A DNA stretch of 64,000 nt from Paracoccaceae bacterium (GCA_027492585.1 JAPUEK010000048.1:1-64000); one strand, 5' to 3'. Shown: positions 1 to 9,531, numbered from the stretch's first letter. Notes: generated by a model from the sequence alone, not told the origin. Made by a program: numbers and translations.

Positions 1-1438
1 TGTGGCCGCCGCGGATGATCAGGTCCTTCGCCCGCCCGGTGATGAAGAGATAGCCGTCCGCATCGAGCCGGCCAAGATCGCCGGTCCGCAGATAGCGGCC
101 TTCGGCAAAGAGGGATTTGTTCTTGTCCACCTCGGTATAGGTGGAGCCTTCGAAGACGCCGGGGTTGGAGACGCAGATCTCGCCCACCTCATCCACGGCG
201 CAATCGCGCAACCCGCCGTTGCCATCCGTCATCAGGATCCGCACATGGGTATGGGGGAAGGGCAGCCCGACGGAGCCGATCTTCTTGTTGCCATCGGGCG
301 GGTTGACCGAGACGAGGCAGGTACATTCCGTCAGCCCGTAACCCTCGACGATCTCGACCTTGGTGGCCTTCTCGAAGCGGGTGAACAGCTCGATCGGCAG
401 GGGGGCCGAGCCGGAGAACGCCCCGCGCAGGGTGGAGACATCGGCATTGACAGGGCGCTGCATCAGCGCCGAAAGCGCAGTCGGCACGGTGACGAGATAG
501 CTGACCTTCCAGGTCTCGATCAGCTTCCAGAGATTGTCGAAAACCCCTTCGCCGCGATAGCCGGCCGGGGTCGGGAAGACCACATGCGCGCCCGAGGCGA
601 TCATCGACATGAGGATCGGATAGGCGGCGAAGACGTGGAACAGCGGCAGCGGACACATGACCGTATCCGTCTCGCGGAAGAGAAGCCGCGCCCCGAGCCA
701 GCCGTTGTAGACCATGCCGGAGACCTTGTGCTGCGCGACCTTCGGCATCCCCGTGGTGCCGCCGGTATGGAAATAGGCCGCGACCCGATCCGTCTTCGTA
801 TCGGCGAAGGTCAGGCGGTCGGCGGGCTGGCGGGCCGCTTCGGCGTTGAAATTCTTCACATTGGCCGTATGCGTCACCGGGTTCTTCGGACGGACCAGCG
901 GCACGATCCAGCTTTTCGGCGGCGACAGGTAGCGGACCAGATCCACCTCCAGCACCGTCTTCACATCGGGAGCATGGCGGACGGCTTCGGCCACCTTCTG
1001 CGGCACATCGGTTTTCGGAAAGGCCTTGAGGGTGACCACAACCCTGGCCTTGGTCTCGCGCAGGATGGCGCTGATCTGCTCGGGTTCCAGCAGCGGGTTG
1101 ATCGGGTTGACGATCCCCGCGACCGCGCCGCCAAGCAGCGTCACCGCGGTTTCGAGGCAGTTCGGCAGGATATAGGCGACCACATCCTTTTCGCCAACGC
1201 CGAGGCTGCGGAAGAGGTTCGCGGCCTGCGTCACGCGGCCCAGAAGCCCCTGCCAGCTCAGCGTTTCGGATTTCGAGCCGGGGGTGGAGAGAAGCTGATA
1301 GCTGATCGCAGGGCGCGGACCATGGGCCTTGGCGGTGCGGGCCACGAAATCATACATGGTCTTGGCAACGTCGCGGTCCTCCCAGGGCATCTCCGCTTCG
1401 ATGGCCTTCAGATCCGCAAGGTTTGCGAATTCTCCCAT
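1..1438 (-). CDS. Acyl-CoA synthetase (AMP-forming), C-terminus cut by window edge
   Basis: Adenylate-forming ligase that should activate a carboxylic acid with ATP and join it to CoA; the substrate (fatty or aromatic acid) cannot be read from the sequence. About 479 codons are present. The AMP-binding P-loop reads HTGGTTGMPK near residue 212. The region at the left edge reads GYLFITGRAKDLIIRGG, the A8 hinge, so roughly the last 110-130 residues (the small C-terminal domain) lie outside the window. The start is the ATG at 1438 (MGEFANLADLKAIE), the first in frame, with GGAGGAAG-like purines just upstream on the minus strand. The P-loop has HTGG in place of the usual YTSG, as in some long-chain and feruloyl-type ligases. 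The family call is firm; the substrate is not. Confidence 0.9.
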   Translation of the reverse strand, partial: MGEFANLADLKAIEAEMPWEDRDVAKTMYDFVARTAKAHGPRPAISYQLLSTPGSKSETLSWQGLLGRVTQAANLFRSLGVGEKDVVAYILPNCLETAVTLLGGAVAGIVNPINPLLEPEQISAILRETKARVVVTLKAFPKTDVPQKVAEAVRHAPDVKTVLEVDLVRYLSPPKSWIVPLVRPKNPVTHTANVKNFNAEAARQPADRLTFADTKTDRVAAYFHTGGTTGMPKVAQHKVSGMVYNGWLGARLLFRETDTVMCPLPLFHVFAAYPILMSMIASGAHVVFPTPAGYRGEGVFDNLWKLIETWKVSYLVTVPTALSALMQRPVNADVSTLRGAFSGSAPLPIELFTRFEKATKVEIVEGYGLTECTCLVSVNPPDGNKKIGSVGLPFPHTHVRILMTDGNGGLRDCAVDEVGEICVSNPGVFEGSTYTEVDKNKSLFAEGRYLRTGDLGRLDADGYLFITGRAKDLIIRGGH

Positions 1439-1798
1439 GGTCTTCCTCCCCGGTATTGTCGTTGGTCGCGGGCCTCCCCCTGTTCCTCCCGGAGGTTGGC
1501 CCGGTTGAGGATGGAGATTGCAGGGGCCTTTGCCAAGGAAAAGCGGCGGGAAATACGCAACGTCAGATGGGGCCGCGCAGTTTGGGGGGAAAATCCGGAG
1601 ATTTTCCCCCTGCGGAGGGGATCGTGGTCAGCGCCCCCGTTGCACCTTTCGTCAGGCGCCGGAGGGGCTTTGCGCCCCTCCGGACCTCCCCGCAGGATAT
1701 TTGAGGCAAGATGAAGGGGAGAAGGCGCGCAGGAAGGTGGCGGAAATGGCCGGTGGTTCCGGGCGGCATCCCCGATCTTGTGATCAGCGGTCCGGCGC
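1439..1798. other. Intergenic region between two minus-strand genes
   Basis: This 360-base gap holds the 5' region of the acyl-CoA synthetase and one copy of the dispersed hairpin/GGATATTTG element (1659-1715, listed separately). Six-frame reading gives only short unsupported frames. No RNA gene was recognised. Confidence 0.5.
1659..1715 (+). repeat. Dispersed intergenic hairpin + GGATATTTG element (copy 1)
   Basis: A perfect 10-bp stem, CCGGAGGGGC at 1659-1668 with GCCCCTCCGG at 1674-1683, is followed by ACCTCCCCGCAGGATATTTG and a purine-rich tail ending in AAGATGAAGG. The same arrangement recurs at 9603-9648 and 53058-53114, and shortened-stem versions occur at 25822, 28977 and 49207. It lies beyond the 3' end of the ABC exporter gene, so it may act as a terminator or 3' processing signal. 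Confidence 0.7.
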
Positions 1799-3574
1799 TC
1801 AGGCCGCGCCATCGGTGAACTGGAGCCGGGCGAGCCGCGCGTAAAGCCCGTCTTCGGCCACCAGCGCCTCATGGGTGCCGATGGCCGCGATCCGGCCGTG
1901 ATCGAAGACCACGATCCGGTCCGCCCGCTTCACCGTCGCAAGCCGGTGCGCCACGACCAGCAGGGTGCGTCCCTCGGCCAGCCGGTCCACCGCCTGCTGC
2001 ACCGCCCGCTCGCTTTCGGCATCGAGCGCGCTCGTCGCCTCGTCGAGCAGAAGCACCGGCGCATCGCGCAGGATCGCCCGTGCGATGGCGATCCGCTGCT
2101 TCTGCCCGCCGGACAGCATCACCCCCCGCTCGCCCAGATAGGTGTCATAGCCCTGCGGCAGGGCGGCGATGAAGCCATGGGCGGCAGCGGCCTCGGCAGC
2201 AGCCTCCACCTCGGCATCGCTGGCGTCGGGGCGACCGAAGCGGATGTTGTCGCGCGCCGAGGCGGCGAAGATCACCGGGTCCTGCGGCACGAGCGCGAGG
2301 GAACGGCGGAAATCGGCACGGGCCATGTCGCGCAGATCGACGCCATCCAGGCGGATCGCCCCCGATTGCGGATCGTAAAAGCGCATCAGAAGCTGAAGGA
2401 TCGTCGATTTCCCGGCCCCCGAAGGCCCGACCAGCGCCACCGTCTCTCCGGGCGCCACCGTCAGGCTCACCCCGTTCAGCGCCGGAGCCTCCGGCCGTGC
2501 CGGATAGCGGAAGGTCACATCCTCGAAGCGGATCTCGCCCCGCACCGGGCGCGGCAAGGCTTTCGGCGCTGCGGGGTCCGTCACCGGGTCCTCGGCCCCG
2601 AGCATCTCCACCAGCCGCTCCGTCGCCCCGGCGGCGCGCTGCAACTCGCCCCAGATCTCCGACAGCGCGCCGACGGCTCCTGCCACCATCACCGCATAGA
2701 TGAGGAACTGCACCAGTTCCCCCGCCGACATGGTGCCGGCATGGACATCGCGCGCGCCGATCCAGAGCACGCCCACGACGCCGGCAAAGACCAGAAAGAT
2801 CACGATGGCGGTCATAACCGCCCGCGTGGAAATCCGCAGCTTCGCCGATGCGAAGGATTTTTCCGACACATCGGCAAAATCGGCGCGGGTCTGGCCCTCA
2901 TGGGTGAAGGCCTGCACGGTCTGCACCGCCTGCAATGCTTCCGAAGCCTTGCCGGAGGAATTTGCGATCCAGTCCTGGTTCTCGCGGCTCAGCACCCGCA
3001 GGCGGCGGCCGAGCACCACGATCGGCACCACCACCGCCGGCACGATCAGAAGGACCAGCCCGGAAAGCTTGGCCGAGGTCAGGATCAGCAGCACCAGCCC
3101 GCCGATCAGCGTCAGCAGATGCCGCAGCGCCACGGAAACGGAGGAGCCGATCACCGACAGGATCAGCGTGGTATCCGTGGTGATGCGGCTCAGGATCTCG
3201 CCGGTCAGCAGGCGCTCGAAATAGGCGGGGCTCATGCCCACCACCCGGTCGAAAAGCGCGCGGCGGATGTCGGTGACGACCCGCTCCCCCAGCCGGGTGA
3301 CGTAGTAGTAACGCACCCCGGTTCCGAGCGCGAGTACCCCGGCAATGCCGAGCGCCGCACCGAAATACTGGTCCAGCAGGTCCAGATTGCCGCTGGAGAA
3401 GCCGTCCACGACCCGGCGCACCGCCAGGGGCAGGATCAGCGACACCGACGCCGTGGTGATCAGCGCAAGCGCCGCGATGATCACCATGGCGCGATAGGGC
3501 GCGATGAAGGGCCAGAGCCCGCGCAGCGCGCCGACCCGTTTCGACTTCGCGCGCTCTTGCTGAATGTCCGCCAT
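1799..3574 (-). CDS. ABC exporter, fused permease and ATPase (MsbA/lipid-exporter type)
   Basis: A 591-residue half-transporter that should work as a homodimer in the inner membrane. The first ~320 residues form the six-helix type-1 exporter domain (helices starting near 28, 70, 150, 172 and 255). The rest is the nucleotide-binding domain with Walker A GPSGAGKST near residue 390, signature LSGGQKQR, Walker B VLLLDEATSALD and the H-loop in VVAHRL. Length and domain order match MsbA/multidrug-type exporters. The cargo cannot be assigned; lipids or amphiphiles are typical for the family. The start ATG at 3574 gives the short hydrophilic N-terminus expected. It is transcribed away from the hydrolase gene at 3706. 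Confidence 0.93.
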   Translation of the reverse strand: MADIQQERAKSKRVGALRGLWPFIAPYRAMVIIAALALITTASVSLILPLAVRRVVDGFSSGNLDLLDQYFGAALGIAGVLALGTGVRYYYVTRLGERVVTDIRRALFDRVVGMSPAYFERLLTGEILSRITTDTTLILSVIGSSVSVALRHLLTLIGGLVLLILTSAKLSGLVLLIVPAVVVPIVVLGRRLRVLSRENQDWIANSSGKASEALQAVQTVQAFTHEGQTRADFADVSEKSFASAKLRISTRAVMTAIVIFLVFAGVVGVLWIGARDVHAGTMSAGELVQFLIYAVMVAGAVGALSEIWGELQRAAGATERLVEMLGAEDPVTDPAAPKALPRPVRGEIRFEDVTFRYPARPEAPALNGVSLTVAPGETVALVGPSGAGKSTILQLLMRFYDPQSGAIRLDGVDLRDMARADFRRSLALVPQDPVIFAASARDNIRFGRPDASDAEVEAAAEAAAAHGFIAALPQGYDTYLGERGVMLSGGQKQRIAIARAILRDAPVLLLDEATSALDAESERAVQQAVDRLAEGRTLLVVAHRLATVKRADRIVVFDHGRIAAIGTHEALVAEDGLYARLARLQFTDGAA

Positions 3575-3705
3575 ATCCGACCCTGTCCTTCAATCCCTGC
3601 CGCGTCTAGTCGTCCGGCGCCGGGCTCGCAAGCGCCGCAATGTCGCGCCGCTCCCTTGCCCCCGCCCGGCCCCCATGCGACCTTCCGCCAAAACCGGAGG
3701 CCCGC

Positions 3706-4548
3706 ATGACCCGCCATTTCACAGCAAAGGACGGAACCCGCCTTGCCTTCAAGGACGAAGGAGAGGGAAAGGTGCTGCTCTGCCTCGCCGGGCTGACCCG
3801 GACCATGGCGGATTTCGACTATCTGCACCCGCATCTGCCACCCCTGCGGCTGATCCGCATGGATTACCGGGGGCGCGGTGAAAGCGGGTGGAGCGGGGCT
3901 GCGACCTACACCGTTCTGCAGGAAGCGCAGGATGCGCTGGCCCTTCTTGACCATCTCGGGGTGGGCAAGGCCGCTGTGCTTGGCACCTCGCGCGGGGGGC
4001 TGATCGGGATGCTGATGGCCGCCATGGCCAGGGACCGGCTGACCGGGCTTTGCCTCAACGATATCGGGCCGGAGATTTCGCGGCCGGGGCTGGAGCGGAT
4101 CTTCGACTATGTGGGGCGCAACCCGGCGGCGAAGACGCTTGCCGATCTTGCCGCCCGCCTGCCTGCCGCCATGCCGGGCTTTGCCAATGTGCCGCAGAGC
4201 CGCTGGCAGGAGGAGGCCGCAAAGCACTACATCCAGACGGAAACCGGCCTGCGGATCACCTATGATCCCGCGCTGCGCGAGGCGTTTCTGGCGGGGTTCA
4301 ACGGCCCGCCCGTCGATCTCTGGCCGCTGTTCGACGCGGCGCAGGGCCTGCCGCTTGCGCTGATCCGGGGCGCGAATTCCGATCTCCTCACCCCGGAAAC
4401 CGCCGCCGAAATGCGTCGCCGCCGCCCCGACATGATCTTTGCCGAAGTGCCGGACCGCGCCCATATCCCCTTCCTCGACGAACCGGAAAGCCGCGCCGCC
4501 CTCGGCCTTTTCCTGAACGCCCTGCCTCTGCCCGAAAGCCAGTCATGA
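3706..4548 (+). CDS. Alpha/beta hydrolase
   Basis: A 280-residue alpha/beta-hydrolase-fold protein. The nucleophile elbow is GTSRGG near residue 100. The acid is probably the Asp in GANSDLLTPE and the base the His in PDRAHIPFLDEP. The substrate is unknown; the family includes esterases, lactonases and C-C hydrolases. I chose ATG 3706 because GGAGG at 3696-3700 sits five bases upstream; an in-frame upstream start would add a low-complexity tail. Its stop overlaps the start of the dehydratase gene (ATGA at 4545-4548), so the two are probably translationally coupled. Confidence 0.9.
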   Translation: MTRHFTAKDGTRLAFKDEGEGKVLLCLAGLTRTMADFDYLHPHLPPLRLIRMDYRGRGESGWSGAATYTVLQEAQDALALLDHLGVGKAAVLGTSRGGLIGMLMAAMARDRLTGLCLNDIGPEISRPGLERIFDYVGRNPAAKTLADLAARLPAAMPGFANVPQSRWQEEAAKHYIQTETGLRITYDPALREAFLAGFNGPPVDLWPLFDAAQGLPLALIRGANSDLLTPETAAEMRRRRPDMIFAEVPDRAHIPFLDEPESRAALGLFLNALPLPESQS

Positions 4549-5516
4549 CCTCGCTTGACCTGATCGAAGCCGCCGCTCTCCGCCTTGCCGGACGGGTGCG
4601 GCGCACGCCGCTCCTGAACGCACCGCTGCTTGACGAGATCGCCGGTCGCCGGGTTTTCGTGAAAGCGGAGTGCCTGCAATGGACCGGCAGCTTCAAGTAT
4701 CGCGGCGGCTGGTCGGCGGTTTCCGCCCTGCCGGAGGAGGCGCGGGCGCGGGGGGTGATCGCCTATTCCTCCGGCAATCACGCGCAGGGGGTGGCCCTTG
4801 CCGCCCGCCAGCATGGCGCGCCCTGCGTGATCCTGATGCCCGCGGATGCGCCTTCGGTAAAGATCGCCAATACAAAGGCTTATGGTGCGGAGGTCGTGCT
4901 TTACGACCGCCTGACGGAAGACCGGGACGCGATTGGCGACCGGCTTGCCGCCGCCCGCGGCCTGACGCTGATCAAGCCCTATGACGACGCGCAGGTGATC
5001 GCCGGACAAGGCACGGTCGGGCTGGAGATCGCCGAACAGGCCGCCGAGGCCGGGATCGCCGCGGCAGAGGTTGTCACCTGCTGCGGCGGCGGCGGGCTGA
5101 CCTCCGGCATCGCTCTGGCGCTTGAGGCGAAGGCGCCACATCTGCGGGTCCGCCCGACGGAGCCGGAGGGCTTCGACGATGTGGCCCGCTCGCTCGCCTC
5201 CGGTCAGCGGGAGCGGAACGCCCGCGCCGCCGGGTCCCTTTGCGACGCGATCCTGACGCCCTCTCCGGGGGAATTGACCTTTCCTGTCTTGAAGCGGCTC
5301 TGCGGGCCGGGGCTGGTCGTTTCTGACGAAGAGGCGCTGCGGGCCATGGTGCTGGCCTTCACGCATCTGCGGATCGTGGTCGAACCGGGCGGGGCGGTGG
5401 CACTTGCGGCTTGCCTCTTCCGCAAGGACCTGCCGGAGAGGGTGATCTGCACCGCTTCGGGCGGCAATGTCGATGCGGGAATCTTCGCCGATGCGGTGCA
5501 GCGGTTCGGCAGTTGA
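4545..5516 (+). CDS. PLP-dependent threonine/serine dehydratase family protein
   Basis: A 323-residue fold-type II PLP enzyme of the threonine dehydratase/serine racemase group, which deaminates a hydroxy-amino acid to a 2-oxoacid and ammonia. The PLP lysine is in SFKYRGG near residue 52, followed by SSGNHAQG and the phosphate-binding loop CCGGGGLTSG. There is no ACT regulatory domain, so it resembles the short catabolic form rather than IlvA. It overlaps the preceding alpha/beta hydrolase by four bases. It is related to but distinct from the bhcB product in this window. The exact substrate is not determinable. Confidence 0.9.
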   Translation: MTSLDLIEAAALRLAGRVRRTPLLNAPLLDEIAGRRVFVKAECLQWTGSFKYRGGWSAVSALPEEARARGVIAYSSGNHAQGVALAARQHGAPCVILMPADAPSVKIANTKAYGAEVVLYDRLTEDRDAIGDRLAAARGLTLIKPYDDAQVIAGQGTVGLEIAEQAAEAGIAAAEVVTCCGGGGLTSGIALALEAKAPHLRVRPTEPEGFDDVARSLASGQRERNARAAGSLCDAILTPSPGELTFPVLKRLCGPGLVVSDEEALRAMVLAFTHLRIVVEPGGAVALAACLFRKDLPERVICTASGGNVDAGIFADAVQRFGS

Positions 5517-5653
5517 TGGAAGAATCGAACTTTCGCTGTTTCTCGCCCCGGTCGGAGACTGTCTGAGCCTCCTGCGCCAAGCCATTGGCAATGGGAAACG
5601 AGCGGGGATTTCGCTCCGGTGCGGTCCAATAGCCACCCCTTACGGAATCGAAC

Positions 5654-6442
5654 ATGGCCCTCGTCTATCTCGATGACATCCGCCTCAATGCCGAGATTTC
5701 CGGCCCGCCGGACGGGCCTGCGCTCGTGCTGGTCCATGCGCTCGGCACCTCGCTGGCGATCTGGGACGATCTGTTGCCGCGCCTGCCGGAATCCCTGCGG
5801 GTGCTGCGCTTCGATCTGCGCGGGCATGGCGGTTCCGACACCCCTGCCCCGCCCTATGCCATGGGCGCGCTGATCCGCGATGCGGAGCGGCTGATGGCCC
5901 ATTTCAGGCTGAAGGAGGCGGTGGTCGCGGGGGTCTCGCTCGGCGGGATGGTGGCGCAGGGGCTGGCGGTCAAACGGCTGGATCTGGTGCGCGGGCTGGT
6001 GCTGTCGAACACCGCCGCCAAGATCGGCACGCCCGCGATGTGGGAAGGGCGCATCGCGCAGATCCGCGCGCAGGGCCTTGAAAGCTATGCCGATGGTGCG
6101 ATGCAGCGGATTTTCGGGCGCGGTTTCCGGGAAAAGCCGCAGATGCCGCGCATCCGCGCGCTGCTGACCTCCACACCGGAGCAGGGTTGGACCGGCTGCG
6201 CCGCCGCCATCGCCGGGACGGATTTCTACACGCCGACCGCGAGTCTGACCCTGCCGACACTGGTGATCGCCGGCACCAATGACGGCACCACGCCCCCCGA
6301 TCTGGTGCGCGAGACCGCCGATCTGATCCTCGGCCACCGTTTCGCGCTGATGCGCGGCACCGGCCATCTGCCCATGGTCGAGGCGCCGGGGGAGTTTGCC
6401 ACGCTCCTCACCGATTTCCTGACCTCCATAGGTCATATCTGA
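5654..6442 (+). CDS. pcaD: 3-oxoadipate enol-lactonase-like alpha/beta hydrolase
   Basis: A 262-residue alpha/beta hydrolase resembling PcaD, which opens 3-oxoadipate enol-lactone in the protocatechuate branch of the beta-ketoadipate pathway. Visible features are the N-terminal LVHALGTSLAIWDDLLP region, the elbow AGVSLGGMVAQ with its Ser near residue 94, an Asp in AGTNDGTTPP and a His in RGTGHLPMVE. No other pca gene is nearby, so pathway membership rests on similarity alone; a stand-alone lactonase or esterase is possible. The first in-frame ATG gives a normal family length. Confidence 0.75.
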   Translation: MALVYLDDIRLNAEISGPPDGPALVLVHALGTSLAIWDDLLPRLPESLRVLRFDLRGHGGSDTPAPPYAMGALIRDAERLMAHFRLKEAVVAGVSLGGMVAQGLAVKRLDLVRGLVLSNTAAKIGTPAMWEGRIAQIRAQGLESYADGAMQRIFGRGFREKPQMPRIRALLTSTPEQGWTGCAAAIAGTDFYTPTASLTLPTLVIAGTNDGTTPPDLVRETADLILGHRFALMRGTGHLPMVEAPGEFATLLTDFLTSIGHI

Positions 6443-6544
6443 GCGAATTCGCCGCAAAGTCGCTGCCGGGACAGTCCGTGTCGCCGGAACACGCGAGATC
6501 GCCGCCGCTTGCGCCAGACTTTCCGCAATCGCGGAGGAATACGC

Positions 6545-7786
6545 ATGAAGCTCAAGGATCTGGAGATTTTCGTCGTGGCCCCACCCGCGCCGGGCTGGGG
6601 CGGGCGGTACTGGATCTTCCCGAAGATCACCACCGACGACGGCATTGTGGGGTACGGCGAGTGCTATGCCTCCACCGTCGGGCCGAAGGCGATGCGGGCG
6701 GTGATCGAGGATGTGTTCGAGCGGCACATGCAGGGCGAAAGTGCCGAAAACATCGAGCTGATGTATCGCCGCGTCTATTCTTCCGGCTTTACCCAGCGCC
6801 CCGATCCGACGGTCATGGGCGCCTTCGCGGGGCTGGAGATCGCCTGCTGGGACATTCTCGGCAAGGCCCGCGGCCGCCCGGTCTGGGCGCTTCTGGGCGG
6901 GATGATGAACCGCAAAATCCGCTCCTACACCTATCTTTATCCTCTGCCCGGTATGGAGCATGGGGAGTTCTGGGTGAACCCCGACATGTCGGCGGAAGCG
7001 GCGGCGCATTATGTCAAACAGGGCTTTACCGCGGTGAAATTCGACCCTGCCGGTCCCTACACCATCCGCGGCGGCCATGAGCCGGCGATGCGCGACATTT
7101 CCCGCTCCGTCGCCTTCTGCAAGGCGATACGGGAGGCGGTGGGCGACCGGGCGGACCTGCTCTTCGGCACCCATGGCCAGTTCACCACGCCGGGCGCGAT
7201 CCGTCTCGGGCAGGAGCTGGAGCCCTACAACCCCCTTTGGTATGAAGAGCCGATCCCGCCCGACAACCTGCTGGAATTCGCCGAGGTGGCGCGCCATGTC
7301 CGCGTGCCGCTGGCGACAGGGGAGCGGCTGACGACCAAGGCGGAATTCGGCACGCTCCTGCGGGCGGGCGGGGTGAAGATCCTGCAACCGGCCCTTGGGC
7401 GGCTTGGCGGGATCATGGAGGCCAAGAAGCTCTCCGCCATCGCCGAGATCTTCAACGCCGAGATGGCCCCGCATCTTTACGCAGGCCCGGTGGAATGGGC
7501 GGCGAATGTGCATCTCGCCGCGTCTATCCCGAACCTGCTGATCGCGGAAACCATTGAAACGGGTGGGGAATTCCATCTCAAGCTGATCAGGAACACGATC
7601 CGGTGGGAGGAAGGCTATATCCTGCCGCCGGAAGCGCCGGGGCTTGGCATCGACTTCGATGAGGATCTGGCGCGGGCGCATCCCTTCACCGGCACGGGGC
7701 TGCATCTTCAGATGCAGGAAGCGCCCTGCGATTACAGCCAGGGCAACAGGTTCGAAGGCGGAGCCCCCTCGACGGAGGCGCGATAG
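6545..7786 (+). CDS. Mandelate racemase/muconate lactonizing enzyme family dehydratase
   Basis: A 413-residue enolase-superfamily protein. These enzymes abstract the proton alpha to a carboxylate, often dehydrating sugar acids such as galactonate or gluconate. The N-terminal capping domain covers about residues 1-125; the barrel carries FGTHGQFT and the metal-region motif WYEEPIPPDN, then TGERLTTK and MAPHLYAGP. ATG 6545 is preceded by GGAGG at 6533-6537, which excludes the longer frame beginning at 6509. No sugar-acid transporter or regulator lies next to it, so the substrate is open. It is followed by a hairpin and tandem repeats. Confidence 0.88.
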   Translation: MKLKDLEIFVVAPPAPGWGGRYWIFPKITTDDGIVGYGECYASTVGPKAMRAVIEDVFERHMQGESAENIELMYRRVYSSGFTQRPDPTVMGAFAGLEIACWDILGKARGRPVWALLGGMMNRKIRSYTYLYPLPGMEHGEFWVNPDMSAEAAAHYVKQGFTAVKFDPAGPYTIRGGHEPAMRDISRSVAFCKAIREAVGDRADLLFGTHGQFTTPGAIRLGQELEPYNPLWYEEPIPPDNLLEFAEVARHVRVPLATGERLTTKAEFGTLLRAGGVKILQPALGRLGGIMEAKKLSAIAEIFNAEMAPHLYAGPVEWAANVHLAASIPNLLIAETIETGGEFHLKLIRNTIRWEEGYILPPEAPGLGIDFDEDLARAHPFTGTGLHLQMQEAPCDYSQGNRFEGGAPSTEAR

Positions 7787-7796
7787 AGGGTTGGGG

Positions 7797-7935
7797 GGAT
7801 GGGCAGATTGCCCATCCTACGCATCCCCAACCGCGTTCCGCAGGATGGGCAGTCCGGCCATCAACGGGCGTCGCCCCGCAGGATGGGCGGTCCGGCCATC
7901 AACGGGCGTCGCTCCGCGGGATGGGCAGACTGCCC
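7797..7935. repeat. Palindrome plus 38-bp tandem repeat
   Basis: The block opens with a perfect hairpin, GGATGGGCA (7797-7805), loop GAT, TGCCCATCC (7809-7817). It continues with two copies of a 38-bp unit beginning at 7841 and 7879, differing at few positions, and the start of a third copy at 7917. Each unit begins with a form of CAGGATGGGC. The third copy again forms a partial hairpin with TGCCCCTCCC. It lies between convergent genes and could end transcription of the dehydratase gene. Confidence 0.8.
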
Positions 7936-7947
7936 CTCCCCCCTCGT

Positions 7948-9531
7948 CTAGGTCCAATCCCCCAGAAGCACCGCCCGCGTCACCGCCTCCACCGGACGCT
8001 CCCGCGCGATCAGCCCGGCCACCCATTCGCAGGAGGCCGCGTTGAACACCGCTCCTTTGCCACGCCGGTATTCCACCATGCAGCCATTGCCCCGGCTCGC
8101 GCGCCCGAGCGTCTCGGCATCGACCCGGCCATAGACCTGCTGGGCCACCTCCTCGGCATCCAATGTGCCGATGAAGGGATCGCGGTCCTGCGGGCCGGTG
8201 GAGTGCGACAGGGTGGTGGCGGGCGAAAGGCCGATGATCGTCAGATCGCCGGCAAGCCCGGTGCCTTCGGCGGCAAAGGGCAGGCCGTGGGTCATGGTAT
8301 AGTCGATCCCGTCCACCTCATAGGCGAAGATCTTCGAAGCCGCCCCCAGCACGTCGCCATAGCCGAGCCCCGTCCCGCGCACCGACCAGTGATCGGGGCG
8401 ATAGATCGTGAAGCCCCCCGCCCCATGGGCAGAACAGCGGCTCCACCCGGCATAGACGCCCATGGCCCCGGTCAGCCCCATGGTCGCCACCGCCGGGCGC
8501 GCGACCTGCGGATGGTCCCAATAGCTCGTGAGCCGGTTGGTGGCGCGCATCGGGTCCGCCACCTCCGCCGTGGTCTTGTAGCAGCTCTGGGTCAGGAGAT
8601 CGGGCGAAAGCCGCGTCTGCCAGAAGAAATTGCCGCCGAACCGCGCCAGCCTGCCGCCCCGGTCGATCCAGTCCTCCAGATGGTCGCGCATCTCCCAGGT
8701 CCAGTATTCGTCATGCCCGGCGATCAGCACCCTTTCATAGCCGTCAAGCGCCTGCGGATCGCGGTGCAGATCGTGCTGGGTGGCATAGTCGAGCGCGATC
8801 CCTTGCGCCTCGCACCAAAGCGCGAAGGGTCGCTCGAAAGCCGCCCAGCCGGAGGAGGCGTATTTCTTGGAAATCCCCTTGGCGCGGGCATAGTCCATAT
8901 GCGGATAGCGCGGCTTCGTCAGCAGCGGCGAGGCATGGGGGATGCGCGGCGCATCGGCGGGCCAGCGGACAAAGCCCCTGGCCCAGGGGCGCAGAAGGCT
9001 GACATTGGCCGCGAAATCGGCACCCTCCGGCCCGGTCAGCCCCTGATAATGGTTGGAGCCGCCCCAGTCGTTGTAGGCGCACCATGTTCCTGTCGCCAGA
9101 AGCATCAGGATCTTCGCCTGCGGGCGGGCTGCGCGCAGGACGAACATGTGTTGCGACTGGTGGCCTTCAATGGTCAGGGTGATGATGTAAAGACCCGGGC
9201 GCCAGCCGGCCGGGAGGGTCAGCCGGAACCGCTCCGGCCAGCCGCAGCCCGCGACGGAACAATCGGCCGGCGTCGGCTCGAAACTCAGCGCGATGCGGGT
9301 CGTCAGCAGGGTTTCCGGCACAAGACCGTCGCGGGCGATCTCCAGCCGCGCCTCCGCCGCGGAAGACATGGCGTGCAGCACAAGCACTTCCCCCGGCGCA
9401 TAGGAGAGCGCGCCGGTATAGAACCAGACCTGCGGGCGGTCAGGCTCCGGCGTGGCCATCTCATAATAATGGCCCGTGACCGGATCGCCGTCATCATAGG
9501 GTCCCGCGGTGAAAAAATCCCTGAGGCTCAT
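7948..9531 (-). CDS. N,N-dimethylformamidase large-subunit-like protein
   Basis: A 527-residue protein resembling the C-terminal half of the dimethylformamidase beta (large) subunit. The match rests on NDWGGSNHYQG near residue 170, a glutamine-amidotransferase-like stretch (RVLIAGHDEYWTWEMRDHLE) and RGGRLARFGGNFFWQTRL. True dimethylformamidases hydrolyse DMF to dimethylamine and formate with a mononuclear iron. Many relatives have unknown substrates, and no small-subunit gene is visible next to it. I chose ATG 9531 (MSLRDFF) over an upstream start that runs into the repeat at 9603-9648. That repeat separates it from the upstream peptidase operon. Confidence 0.65.
   Translation of the reverse strand: MSLRDFFTAGPYDDGDPVTGHYYEMATPEPDRPQVWFYTGALSYAPGEVLVLHAMSSAAEARLEIARDGLVPETLLTTRIALSFEPTPADCSVAGCGWPERFRLTLPAGWRPGLYIITLTIEGHQSQHMFVLRAARPQAKILMLLATGTWCAYNDWGGSNHYQGLTGPEGADFAANVSLLRPWARGFVRWPADAPRIPHASPLLTKPRYPHMDYARAKGISKKYASSGWAAFERPFALWCEAQGIALDYATQHDLHRDPQALDGYERVLIAGHDEYWTWEMRDHLEDWIDRGGRLARFGGNFFWQTRLSPDLLTQSCYKTTAEVADPMRATNRLTSYWDHPQVARPAVATMGLTGAMGVYAGWSRCSAHGAGGFTIYRPDHWSVRGTGLGYGDVLGAASKIFAYEVDGIDYTMTHGLPFAAEGTGLAGDLTIIGLSPATTLSHSTGPQDRDPFIGTLDAEEVAQQVYGRVDAETLGRASRGNGCMVEYRRGKGAVFNAASCEWVAGLIARERPVEAVTRAVLLGDWT

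Noticed and set aside
5517-5653. tRNA-like pieces (GAATCGAAC near 5522 and 5645) between the dehydratase and pcaD-like genes
   Set aside because: The T-loop-like sequence is too close to any possible CCA end and no acceptor or anticodon stem can be built around it.
7797-7935. CRISPR array
   Set aside because: The 38-bp units are contiguous with no unique spacers, and no cas gene is nearby.
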